Assembly: GCA_016190375.1 (NCBI GenBank)
Contig: JACPQR010000031.1
Location: forward strand, 1-38,351
Source of the DNA: Deltaproteobacteria bacterium
GTDB taxonomy: Bacteria > Myxococcota_A > Polyangia > JACPQR01
Direction: 5' to 3'
DNA length: 38,351 bases
Of the stretch, positions 25,528 through 33,127 are shown one piece after another; the stretch's first letter is position 1, and every line of letters begins with the position of its first letter. The notes under the pieces are model-generated. The model searched no databases and was not told where the DNA came from. It saw only the letters and a program-made list of their open reading frames with translations. The position numbers were made by a program, and so were the translations under genes.

Positions 25528-27176
25528 TGGCCGCTTCGCGCCTGGGCGATGACCGCGGCCTGCGCGCTCAGCTCGCGCTTGATCTCCTCGACCCGGCGCT
25601 CGAAGCGCTCGGAGTGGGCGCGATCGGCGGCGTCGCGCTCGAAGCGAACGTAGTGGTCGACGTGCTCCAGGACGCGGCCGGCGTCGACGGGCTTCGCGCT
25701 CTCGCGTAGTGCCTCGAGCTTCTCCTCGTAGCTCATGGCGAAGAACCCCGGCGGCTCCTCGACGTCCTGGAGCTCGGCCGCGATCCTTCCCGCGATCGCG
25801 GCCACCGCGCGGCCGCTCAGCGCGGCGTCGGCGAGCGTCTCTCCGATCCGCTCCCACTCCGGGTCCGGCGGCAGGAGCGGTCGGAAGGCGCGCAGCTTCA
25901 GGTCGCGCAGCAGGCGCACGTAGTCCGCGGCGGTCTCGGGGCCCTTCGCGATCTTGGGGTCCTGGGTCAACCTCGAGACCATCGCGTCGTCCATCTGGGT
26001 CGTGTTCGCGTCGCAGAGGAGGAACCACTTGCCGTTCCTCGGGCCCACGGTGCCGTCGAGGATACCGAACAGCGTCGCCAGGTTCGACTTCTCCTCGGAG
26101 CGGATGTCGGGATCGCTCCGGGCGGCGAACGCGGTGTCGATGTCGGGCCAGTAACAACCGCAGACGCCGTGGAAACCGAAGACCTCCTCCCTGAAGATCC
26201 GGAGAAGATCGCTCGCGCTCTTGTTCTGGTAGTGGCTCGCCCAGTCGGTGCGGCGGATCACCCGGAAACGAGCAGGCAGGCCCGTCTCGCGGCAGAGGCC
26301 GAGGAACGCGCGGCCGATGGCGTGGGCGGTGACGGTCTTGCCGCAGCCGGGCGAGCCGAGGACGAAGAGGACCGGGTTGTCGAGGATGCGCGGGTTCTTG
26401 CCCGCCGCGAGGTCGAAGGCCGCGACGGTGCGCGCGAGCTTGAGGCCCGCGGCGAGCACCTCGGCGTTGCCGACGATGTCCTCGGGCGCCACGTCGAGGA
26501 GGTCGGGCTCCTCGTCGTCCGACGCCGCGCGCCGCTCCAGGCCTGCGTAGGTGACGGAGGGCAGGCGCAGCGTGGTCGCTGCGAGGGCGTCGAGAAGCGT
26601 CTGGTGCTCCGAGGCGCTGCACGCCGCGCGGGCCGACAGGGCAGTCCGCTTGACGTGGCTCCTCACGCAGGCGGCCAGCCTCGCCTCGTCGCCCAGACGG
26701 CGCGCGGGGTCGGCGTGGCCGTGGTAGTGCTGGAGGTAGCCGTCGAGATCGCGGCAGAGCGCCTGGCCGAGCGCCTCGTCGGAGAGCACCGGCAGGACCT
26801 CGTCGGGCGGGAACGCGCGGTCGGGCAGGACGGCGTCCGACAGGCCGTCCGTCGCACCGAGCAGCTCCTCGCAGGCGACGAGCATCCCGAACGCGGAGGC
26901 GAAGCGGCGTTCGGACGCCGTCGGCTCTCCCGCGGCAAACCCCACCGCGCGGTCGCGGGCGATCCGCCCCAGGAGCGCCTCCCGGGTCGCGAGACCCGCC
27001 GCCAGCCCCGCCTCGAGGCACTCTAGCAGGTCGAGCGCGGTGCGCGTGATGCCGTAGGTTCCAGGAGCCGCGGTCCGCGTCCGGTCGGGCAGCCCCGCTT
27101 CGATGATCGCGGTCCTGGCGGACGAGCGCCTGGCCTCGATCGTCTCGGGCGTCACGGCGATCGGCTCTCGCGCCAC
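25524..27176 (-). CDS. AAA+ ATPase, first gene of the AAA/HSP90/giant operon
   Basis: 550 aa from GTG 27176. The N-terminal 230 residues are helical and unassigned. The AAA+ core (about 235-410) has Walker A GSPGCGKT (274-281), a Walker B-position strand CYWPDID (341-347) in which the usual DE is replaced by DID, and a sensor-1-like LLCDANTTQMDD (387-397) followed by SRL. The C-terminus (about 430-550) is helical, with a charged coiled-coil-like end. The stop overlaps the HSP90-like start by four bases, so co-translation is expected. It probably remodels or loads a client together with the two downstream GHKL proteins. No ribosome-binding site stands out, and the promoter would lie in 27177-27333, shared with the divergent Uma2 gene. 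Confidence 0.9.
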   Translation of the reverse strand: MAREPIAVTPETIEARRSSARTAIIEAGLPDRTRTAAPGTYGITRTALDLLECLEAGLAAGLATREALLGRIARDRAVGFAAGEPTASERRFASAFGMLVACEELLGATDGLSDAVLPDRAFPPDEVLPVLSDEALGQALCRDLDGYLQHYHGHADPARRLGDEARLAACVRSHVKRTALSARAACSASEHQTLLDALAATTLRLPSVTYAGLERRAASDDEEPDLLDVAPEDIVGNAEVLAAGLKLARTVAAFDLAAGKNPRILDNPVLFVLGSPGCGKTVTAHAIGRAFLGLCRETGLPARFRVIRRTDWASHYQNKSASDLLRIFREEVFGFHGVCGCYWPDIDTAFAARSDPDIRSEEKSNLATLFGILDGTVGPRNGKWFLLCDANTTQMDDAMVSRLTQDPKIAKGPETAADYVRLLRDLKLRAFRPLLPPDPEWERIGETLADAALSGRAVAAIAGRIAAELQDVEEPPGFFAMSYEEKLEALRESAKPVDAGRVLEHVDHYVRFERDAADRAHSERFERRVEEIKRELSAQAAVIAQARSGQ

Positions 27177-27228
27177 GGCGCCGAGGGTATCACGGCGAGC
27201 GTCATTCGCTCCTCGATTGGCGGCCTGC

Positions 27229-27260
27229 GCGCGAGCCCGACTGACGATCAGAGTCCGTTG
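27229..27260. repeat. 32-bp direct repeat, copy 1
   Basis: Identical to 28015-28046. Similarity continues on both sides at lower identity. On the minus strand the flank reads AVAVSGANGL-stop, parallel to the HAD gene end (AAAIRGVNGL-stop) at copy 2, so this looks like a diverged duplicate of that gene's 3' end. Confidence 0.9.
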
Positions 27261-27317
27261 GCGCCGCTGACGGCAACGGCCGCGCGGCTAGGCGCCCCTC
27301 GCCCTCTCCAGCACGTT

Positions 27318-27326
27318 TGCTACAAT
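27318..27326 (+). promoter_or_regulatory. Extended -10 of the Uma2 gene
   Basis: TGCTACAAT ends eight bases before ATG 27334, which would give a leaderless or nearly leaderless mRNA. No clear -35 is visible, as is usual for extended -10 promoters. Confidence 0.4.
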
Positions 27327-27333
27327 CCGAGCG

Positions 27334-27921
27334 ATGTCTGTCCCGGCTGCTGCCGTCACCGAGCGCCTGCGTCCAATCACGTTCGGCGAGTGGGTCGATC
27401 TCCCCGAGGACGAAGGCGGCGAGTTCGTCGACGGGTACCTGGTCGAGGAGGAGGATGTGGGCGCGCTGCATGACGTCGTCGTCGCGTGGGTCGTCGCGCT
27501 CCTCTCGTCGTGGACGGCTTCGCGCGGCGCCGTCGTCGGCGTGTCGGACACGCGGTTCGCACTGTCTCCTCGGCGCGGCCGAAAGCCGGACGCCTGGATG
27601 TACCTGGCAGGCCATCGGCCCCCCGCCGAAGGGGCGGTGAGCGTCCCGCCTGACCTCCTGGTCGAGGTCGTCTCCGCCAAGCCCCGCGATCAGCGGCGCG
27701 ATCGCGTCGAGAAGCTGGGCGAGTACGCGGCGTTCGGTGTGCGGTGGTACTGGATCGTCGACCCTCAGCTCCGCAGCTTCGAGGTGTTCGAGCTCGGCGC
27801 CGATGGTCGCTACTCGCACGCTCTCGGCGCAACCGCCGGACGGCTCGAGGACGTCCCCGGCCTCGCCGACCTGATCGTGGATCTGGACGCGCTGTGGGCG
27901 ACAGCGGACTCGCTCGGCTGA
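27334..27921 (+). CDS. Uma2 family (DUF820) putative restriction-like endonuclease
   Basis: 195 aa. Shows the Uma2 pattern: GEFVDGYLVEE near the N-terminus, H46, the acidic pair D86 (RKPDAW) and E111 (PPDLLVEVVS), then RVEKLGEYAAFGVRWYWIVDP. These are the PD-(D/E)xK-fold hallmarks of the family, whose members are common in genome-expanded bacteria and have no firmly settled role. The length is typical. It is flanked by 32-bp direct repeats starting 786 bp apart, suggesting arrival or duplication as a small cassette. It is divergent from the AAA+ operon and convergent with the HAD lipoprotein gene. Confidence 0.92.
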   Translation: MSVPAAAVTERLRPITFGEWVDLPEDEGGEFVDGYLVEEEDVGALHDVVVAWVVALLSSWTASRGAVVGVSDTRFALSPRRGRKPDAWMYLAGHRPPAEGAVSVPPDLLVEVVSAKPRDQRRDRVEKLGEYAAFGVRWYWIVDPQLRSFEVFELGADGRYSHALGATAGRLEDVPGLADLIVDLDALWATADSLG

Positions 27922-28014
27922 TCGAGCCCCCACTCGCCGCCGAAAGCCAGTCCGTCAGCCCAGAACGGGCGAGCCTCATTCGCTCCGCGCAAGGCGGCCC
28001 GCGACGTCCACCGG

Positions 28015-28046
28015 GCGCGAGCCCGACTGACGATCAGAGTCCGTTG
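28015..28046. repeat. 32-bp direct repeat, copy 2
   Basis: Identical to 27229-27260. It contains the stop codon and last codons of the HAD-phosphatase lipoprotein gene (stop at 28034-28036). An upstream CATTCGCTCC block is also shared by both copies. Confidence 0.9.
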
Positions 28047-28936
28047 ACGCCACGGATGGCAGCGGCCTCGCGGTGCAGAGCGAGCGCGCGCGCCGGATCC
28101 TCCCGGGCCTCGTCCATGCGAAGCGCCTCCGCCTCGATTGCGTCGACGAACGCGTAGAGCTCGGCCTCGGTCGCGATGTTGGTGACGCCGAAGGCGCGCC
28201 AGCCGAAGGCGTCGAGCGGCTCCGCGAACCAGACGCCGAAGCTCTGGGCGAAGAGGCGATCGGAGCTCGAGAAGTCATCGGCGGGTCGCCCGTCGGGGCT
28301 CGGACCGTCGACGTTCTTCTTGTAGGCCGAGTCGCCGATCATGAGCGACCGCGCGAGGTCCACGCCCGCGCCGCAGCGAGTCGTGAGCATCCCGTCGAGG
28401 CGAGCACCCATGCCCGGCTGCGGCTTGCGAAACTCGTCGTACGCCTCGGCGAAGTCGAAGTAGTGCACCCGAGCGCCCAGCCTGCCGAGCTGCGCGACCG
28501 TGAAGGCGAGCGCGCCCTCGGCGTCCTCGTACGACTGGTGGCCCGAGCCGACGCCGCCCTGGTTCGAGACGACCGCCACGAGGTACCCGAGCTCCCCGAG
28601 CTCGGCGATCTTGCGCGCGACGAATGGCAGGATGTTGACGTCGCCGGGATAGTCCGCTGTGACGGACCCGCTCTTCGAGACACGCAGCGTCGAGTCGGCG
28701 TCGAAGAACGCCACCGGTTGGGGCGCGCCGTCGGGGCGGCAGGTCCAGGTCGACAGGTCCTGGCGGACGGTCGGGAGATCCGCGGGCGCGGCGACGTCCG
28801 GCGCTTCGCAGGCGCAGCAGTCGGTGGCAGGGCCCGCATCGCCCTCGCCGAGGGCGCGACCGCCGTACCCCTCGAGACCGGGGGCGGGAACGCAGGCCGC
28901 GAGGAGGAGAGCCAGCGGGTGCCCGAGTCGAGACAT
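28034..28936 (-). CDS. HAD-superfamily phosphatase lipoprotein (PNK3P/HisB-type)
   Basis: 300 aa from ATG 28936, chosen because it starts directly with a lipoprotein signal (LALLLAAC). A Cys-rich, acidic spacer (to about 70) precedes a HAD domain: motif I FFDADST (D79, D81), motif II VVSNQGGV (S124), motif III FRKPQPGM (K171) and motif IV MIGDS (201-203) with KKNVDG. This motif set is closest to polynucleotide 3'-phosphatase and histidinol-phosphate phosphatase-type HAD enzymes, which act on phosphomonoesters. The lipid anchor would place it in the envelope, which is unusual. It lies downstream of the selenoprotein gene on the same strand. Its last codons belong to a 32-bp repeat duplicated beyond the Uma2 gene. 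Confidence 0.88.
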   Translation of the reverse strand: MSRLGHPLALLLAACVPAPGLEGYGGRALGEGDAGPATDCCACEAPDVAAPADLPTVRQDLSTWTCRPDGAPQPVAFFDADSTLRVSKSGSVTADYPGDVNILPFVARKIAELGELGYLVAVVSNQGGVGSGHQSYEDAEGALAFTVAQLGRLGARVHYFDFAEAYDEFRKPQPGMGARLDGMLTTRCGAGVDLARSLMIGDSAYKKNVDGPSPDGRPADDFSSSDRLFAQSFGVWFAEPLDAFGWRAFGVTNIATEAELYAFVDAIEAEALRMDEAREDPARALALHREAAAIRGVNGL

Positions 28937-29113
28937 GCGAGAGGGCGGCAAGCACCTCGCGTGCCCGCGCAACCGAACGGCAGATCGGAGCGGGCCCCGC
29001 GAGAGGACTGGGGTTTTCGGCCGGTGGGTGCCCCGGTCTGCAACCGCGTTCGAGGAGCCGGGTGGCGGCTGCTGCCAGCCTGCGTGCAGACCGGCGAGCC
29101 CGGCCGGCGCGCG

Positions 29114-29674
29114 TCAGTCGCCGAGGGCGCGGTTCACGGCGGCGCCCAGCTCGTCCGGGTCGAACGCGAGCTCGCCTGGCGGGCTCATCGAGCTCGGATA
29201 GCGAACGAGGGCAGGCCTGGGGAGCTGGCCGGGCCGCCAGCGAGCTGCGCGATCGAACAGCATCACGACGTCCCAGGCCAGTGGCTGGCCGCGCGGGGGA
29301 GCCAGGCGCGCCCAGGCCCGGCCGAGCGCACGCGACGGCGCCCAGTGGTGACGGGCGCGCCGGTCGCGCTCCCGGCGCGCGTGCCCTTCGGCGCTCGGGC
29401 GGTCGTCGTTGCCGAGCACCGGCATCCACACGAAGTAGACACGCAGGTTCGGATCGCCCGTTCGCCGGAGAATCCCGTCGCGTACTCCGGCGAACCGCCG
29501 GAGACAGCCCGGTCAGGTCGGCGACAGGATCGCCAGAAGGCGCACTCTCCCGGCGTCCGCGTCGAAGGCCGCGCGCAGGGGCTCGAAGTCGTGATCCAGG
29601 GTCGCAATGGAGGCGCCCTGCGGCTCGCTCGAGCAGCCGAGGGCGACCAGGGTGACGGCCGCGAGACGCACCAT
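29114..29674 (-). CDS. Putative selenocysteine-containing thioredoxin-like lipoprotein (in-frame UGA)
   Basis: 186 aa reading UGA 29513-29515 as selenocysteine 54. ATG 29674 opens a lipoprotein signal (VRLAAVTLVALGC). The text LLAILSPT-U-PGCLRRF places UGA at the first Cys position of a CxxC redox site, and C57 is kept. Downstream the frame stays open for 132 codons with family-like content: NLRVYFVWMPVLGNDD, HHWAPSRALGRAWARL, PLAWDVVMLFD, LPRPALVRY. From my knowledge, Cys homologues with SPTCPxC and VWxPML occur widely. A perfect 8-bp hairpin with a G-U-containing loop begins nine bases after UGA, as expected of a bacterial SECIS. The alternative is a nonsense-mutated gene. Ordinary gene calling would split it at 29513. 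Confidence 0.8.
29485..29503 (-). promoter_or_regulatory. Candidate bacterial SECIS hairpin
   Basis: On the minus strand CTCCGGCG and CGCCGGAG form a perfect 8-bp stem closed by GTT (or a GGTTC loop if the top pair opens). The loop G lies 17-18 bases after the UGA, within the 16-37 base range known for bacterial SECIS elements, and the loop carries the G-U needed for SelB binding. Confidence 0.65.
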
Positions 29675-29866
29675 ACGTCGATGGTACTCGATGCCGAACC
29701 GGAGCCGCACAGCGGGCGAGTCGACGAGCCTCGGGCGGCTCTGGGGCGGCCTCGCGGACGGCACGCTGATGCCCTGAGGCGCCCGCGCCCGGTGAGGGCT
29801 CGTCGTTCAGGAGCCGGCGGTTGTCATCGCCGACCTCCGGAAGACGGGGTAGGCTCCGGCGCCACC

Positions 29867-31090
29867 ATGAGGCGAGCCACCCTCGTCGTCGCTGCCATCC
29901 TCGTCGCAGCCTGCACCGCGCCCACGGCTCCGATCGGCCTTAGGCGCCAGGCGATCCTGAATGGAGATCTCGATCGTGACGACCCGTCCGTCGTGATGCT
30001 GTGGGTCGACGGCCTGTGCACGGGCAGCGTGATCGGCGCGCAGCACGTGCTGACGGCCCGGCACTGCATCGAGGGCCTCGACGTCGGCGGGATCGAGATC
30101 TACTCGGGCTTCGATCCGCTGAGCGGCGATGGCGAGGCGCTGGCGCTCGCCGGTGACGTCGCGGACGCGCGCCTCCCCCCGGACGCCGAGGCGGACCTCG
30201 GCATGCTGATCACGTCGGTGGACCTCGGCCTCGACCCGCTGTCGTTTTCGCGTGACGAGGACGACCCGCAGATCGGCAGCGAGGTCCGCGCGGTCGGGTA
30301 CGGCCAGTACACCGACGACGACGGCGACGACCGCAAGCGGGAAGGCTCGGGGTGGGTCGATGACCACTGGGGATCGGTCTTCCTCACGACCGCCAACACC
30401 TGCTTCGGTGACTCGGGCGGCCCAGCGTTCGACCTCGGCGGCACGATCGTCGGAGTCACCAGCGGGGGAACCGAGGAGCAGTGCTCGGCCGGCCAGGACA
30501 TCTACACGACGGTCGGCTACTACTCCGACTGGATCGACACCGAGCTCGGAAACGAGGTACCCGAGCCCGAGCCGCTCGGCGAGACCGGTGACCCCTGCGA
30601 GGACGGGCGCGACTGCGACGGTCGCATGTGCCTCATCGGGCTCGACGACTACCAGTACTGCACCGAGGAGTGCGAGGTCGGAACCTGCCCGGATCGCTTC
30701 GTCTGCGTTCGCATCGACGGCGACGACTGGTGCGCCCGAGAGGAAGACGTCGATCCAGGTGGGGATGGGGACGCGGACGTGGACACGGATTCGGACACCG
30801 ACGCCGATGCCGACACGGATTCCGACGCGGACGACGATTCGGACGCCGACGTCGACGCGGACGACGATTCCGACGCCGACGTCGACGCGGACGACGACGC
30901 CGATGCCGACAACGACACCGACACGGACGGCGACTCCGACGGCGACGATGGCGACGACGACGGCAGTGGCTACCAGCGGGGCGGCTGCGCGTGCTCGTCG
31001 GCGCCGAGGACGAGCGCCCGGTGGCGGACGCCGGCGGGCGGGCTCATCGCCTGTGCGCTCGCCGCGTTCCGCCGATCGCGTCGGCACTAG
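29867..31090 (+). CDS. Secreted trypsin-like (S1) serine protease with acidic linker and MYXO-CTERM tail
   Basis: 407 aa from ATG 29867. A lipoprotein-like signal (ATLVVAAILVAAC) is followed by an S1 protease domain: H66 in LTARHC, D110 in EADLGMLI and S183 in CFGDSGGPAF complete the catalytic triad, with an ILNGDLDRDD start resembling the IVGG activation site. A Cys-rich unit (about 245-290, CEDGRDCDGRMC) leads to 65 Asp-rich residues and a MYXO-CTERM tail: GGCACSS, a weak hydrophobic helix (GGLIACALAAF) and RRSRR. The protein should be exported and surface-held. Having both a lipobox-like N-terminus and a C-terminal sorting tail is unusual; one may be non-functional. Confidence 0.92.
   Translation: MRRATLVVAAILVAACTAPTAPIGLRRQAILNGDLDRDDPSVVMLWVDGLCTGSVIGAQHVLTARHCIEGLDVGGIEIYSGFDPLSGDGEALALAGDVADARLPPDAEADLGMLITSVDLGLDPLSFSRDEDDPQIGSEVRAVGYGQYTDDDGDDRKREGSGWVDDHWGSVFLTTANTCFGDSGGPAFDLGGTIVGVTSGGTEEQCSAGQDIYTTVGYYSDWIDTELGNEVPEPEPLGETGDPCEDGRDCDGRMCLIGLDDYQYCTEECEVGTCPDRFVCVRIDGDDWCAREEDVDPGGDGDADVDTDSDTDADADTDSDADDDSDADVDADDDSDADVDADDDADADNDTDTDGDSDGDDGDDDGSGYQRGGCACSSAPRTSARWRTPAGGLIACALAAFRRSRRH
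30750..30966 (+). repeat. Asp-rich coding repeat of the protease linker
   Basis: Encodes alternating DAD, DSD, DTD and DVD units. It contains one near-perfect 30-bp duplication (30830-30859 and 30860-30889, unit beginning GACGACGATTC). Confidence 0.9.
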
Positions 31091-31124
31091 GTGGCTTCGA
31101 AATGTCGCGCAAGGGCGCAGCCCG

Positions 31125-32060
31125 CTACCGACTCCGCACGACGAGCGGAGTGCCGGCGCGGTCGAGAGCGCGGCGCAGCGGGGCGTCGGCCGACGGCGTG
31201 CAGATCAGGCGCCGCTCCTTCGAGACTCGATATCCGAGGGCCTCCCGGCGAGCCTCGATCTCGGCCCGGGCTCGACTGCCGAGGGCATCGCGGTACAGCC
31301 GGCCGAACGGGTCGCGGCAAAGATCGCGCAGGACCCCCGGCCCGGCACGTTCGAGCGCCAGGTGCAGGACGAATGCGCCGGGGACCGTCCCCACGACGTC
31401 CTCGATCAGAGGGGGCGCCTCTATCCCGGCGAAGTGGCAGGGACCAATCTGGCCGCGAACGACCTCCTCGACCTTCACGCCGTCGAGCTCGGACAAGAGC
31501 AGCAACGCGACCTCGGCATCCGCGCCGGCGACGCGCTCGAACGCGTTCCGGAACCGCTCCGTGGGCGCCGACAGATCGCCCCTGCGAAGATCCACGTGCC
31601 CGCCCCCCTTCTGCTCGATCTGGGCGGTGTAGCGAAGAAACCAGCCCGACGCCGCGTCGAGGCGATCGTGAACGACCTCGAAGCGGGCGAGCGAGCGGCG
31701 CCGGGAGCGCAACCGCACGTCGAGCGATGAAGCGGGACACACATCGGCGTCCGCCAGCGCCCGGTAGTAGACCGCCTTCGCGGGGAGCGCCTCGGCGTGC
31801 TCGCGGAGAAACGAGGCGGCGAGGTCGCGGTCGGCCCTGACCCGCAACATCTCGCGCAGGGTCGGAAGCCCGGTCGTACCGTCGATCTCGAGCTCGTCGT
31901 GGACCTCGCGCGAGCCCGCGGGCCCCAGGAAGCTCAGATGGGCGTCGATCCGGCGCGGGTCGGGGTAGTGGCTGCCGGGCCGCGCGATGGCGACGAGTCG
32001 GCGCAGTACGGTCACGTAGGAGGCGGCGTGCTCGCCCGCGAGCCGGATCTTCGTGGACAC
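31125..32060 (-). CDS. Conserved-looking protein of unknown function
   Basis: 311 aa from GTG 32060, whose G is the last base of the preceding stop (TAGTG), so it is translationally coupled. No signal peptide or TM helix. The text is Arg/Ala/Glu-rich with mixed helices and strands: YVTVLRRLVAIARPGSHYPDPRRIDAHLSFLG, VVHDRLDAASGWFLRYTAQIEQKGGGHVDLRR, EVALLLLSELDGVKVEEVVRG. I recognise no family. It is the last gene of a three- or four-gene operon with a coiled-coil protein and a lipoprotein-like AgmX-tail protein, and may act as their cytoplasmic partner. It is convergent with the protease gene. Confidence 0.8.
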   Translation of the reverse strand: MSTKIRLAGEHAASYVTVLRRLVAIARPGSHYPDPRRIDAHLSFLGPAGSREVHDELEIDGTTGLPTLREMLRVRADRDLAASFLREHAEALPAKAVYYRALADADVCPASSLDVRLRSRRRSLARFEVVHDRLDAASGWFLRYTAQIEQKGGGHVDLRRGDLSAPTERFRNAFERVAGADAEVALLLLSELDGVKVEEVVRGQIGPCHFAGIEAPPLIEDVVGTVPGAFVLHLALERAGPGVLRDLCRDPFGRLYRDALGSRARAEIEARREALGYRVSKERRLICTPSADAPLRRALDRAGTPLVVRSR

Positions 32061-33127
32061 TAGCCGCCCGTCTTGGCCTCGCGGAACGACTTCAGCTCCT
32101 TCTCTGCGAGCGCAATCGTCTCGTGGATGCGCTCTTCCTGGCTCTCCCGCTCGGCCGCGAGGTTCTGCTCGACGAGCTGCTCGGTGGCCTCGTCGTAGAC
32201 CCGCATCTCCTTCGTCATTCGATCGACGTTCTGAGTGAGGTAGAGCGAGGTCTCGCTGGCCAGGACCGCGACCTTGTTGACGCTCGTACGCAGGGACTCC
32301 ATCGCCTTCTCGAGGTCGAGGCTGAGCTCGCTCGCCTTCGCCGCGCTGGCGAGGGCCGCGAGGTTGCCCTCGAGCTCGCTCAGGACCTCGTTGCCCGCCT
32401 CGTACAGCGACTGCATGTTCGCGTGCAGGTTCCGGAGGATCTCGAGGAAGTTGTTGTTCATCCGGATGATGCTGGCCACCCGGTTCTCCGCGGTGGAGTA
32501 GAGCCTCAGCTTCGCCCCGTGCTCCCAGAACCGGTGCTTCACGCTGTCGATCGTGCTCTGCAGCTCGCGGTAGCGCGCGCTCTCCTTGTCCTCGATGGAC
32601 TCGGCCTCCTTCTGCGCGTTCTCGAGCGCCTGCTTCAGCTCGAGGACGTACAGGGCCGCGGCCTCCTCGTTCCGCGCGGCCACGACCATCTTCTTGTTGA
32701 GCCGAGTGATGTCCTCTTGCAGGTTCTGCACCTCGACCTGGATCCGGTCCAGGTAGTTGCCGACCTCCTGCGTCCGGCGCTGCGCGACCTCGACCTTCTC
32801 GGTGAGCAGCGTGTGCAGCGGCCGGTCCGGCACGAGCGACCGCAGGACCGGCACCTTCTCGAGCAGGCCCTTCATGTTCGAGCCGACCTCCTGGAAGGTG
32901 AAGATCTTGCCCAGGTACTCCCAGGCGCTCTTCTGCTCGACGAGGTCCTGCGTCATCTCCTTGCCGAGCTGCTCGTGCGCCTTCTCCAGCTCCTCGAGCG
33001 TCTTCAGGCTCCCCTGGTGCTTGGCCGTGTAGCCCTGCACCATCTCGTCGAGCGACTTGCGCGAGTAGTCGTCGCCGTCGTAGACGACCTGCTTCGCCAA
33101 GAGCGCCTCCACCTCGGACTGGCTCAT
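32060..33127 (-). CDS. Long helical/coiled-coil protein
   Basis: 355 aa from ATG 33127 with GGAGG eight bases upstream. Nearly all helical: heptad-rich stretches run from about residue 25 to 130 (LKTLEELEKAHEQLGKEM) and 130-330 (RIQVEVQNLQEDITRLNKKM). No signal, TM helix or nucleotide motif. The segment TAENRVASIIRMNNNFLEILRNLHANMQSL distantly recalls TelA/YaaN toxic-anion-resistance proteins, but I cannot assign it. Its start overlaps the upstream stop (ATGA) and its stop overlaps the next start. It may form filaments or a scaffold for the neighbouring gene products; this is inference. Confidence 0.8.
   Translation of the reverse strand: MSQSEVEALLAKQVVYDGDDYSRKSLDEMVQGYTAKHQGSLKTLEELEKAHEQLGKEMTQDLVEQKSAWEYLGKIFTFQEVGSNMKGLLEKVPVLRSLVPDRPLHTLLTEKVEVAQRRTQEVGNYLDRIQVEVQNLQEDITRLNKKMVVAARNEEAAALYVLELKQALENAQKEAESIEDKESARYRELQSTIDSVKHRFWEHGAKLRLYSTAENRVASIIRMNNNFLEILRNLHANMQSLYEAGNEVLSELEGNLAALASAAKASELSLDLEKAMESLRTSVNKVAVLASETSLYLTQNVDRMTKEMRVYDEATEQLVEQNLAAERESQEERIHETIALAEKELKSFREAKTGG

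Noticed and set aside
29513..29764. Stand-alone 83-aa ORF ending in SPT
   Set aside because: The frame continues after its TGA into matching thioredoxin-like text with a SECIS-type hairpin, so the TGA is better read as selenocysteine.
28073..29866. Upstream extension of the protease gene to 28073
   Set aside because: The extension overlaps the HAD and selenoprotein genes and has no protein-like text; ATG 29867 begins directly with a signal peptide.
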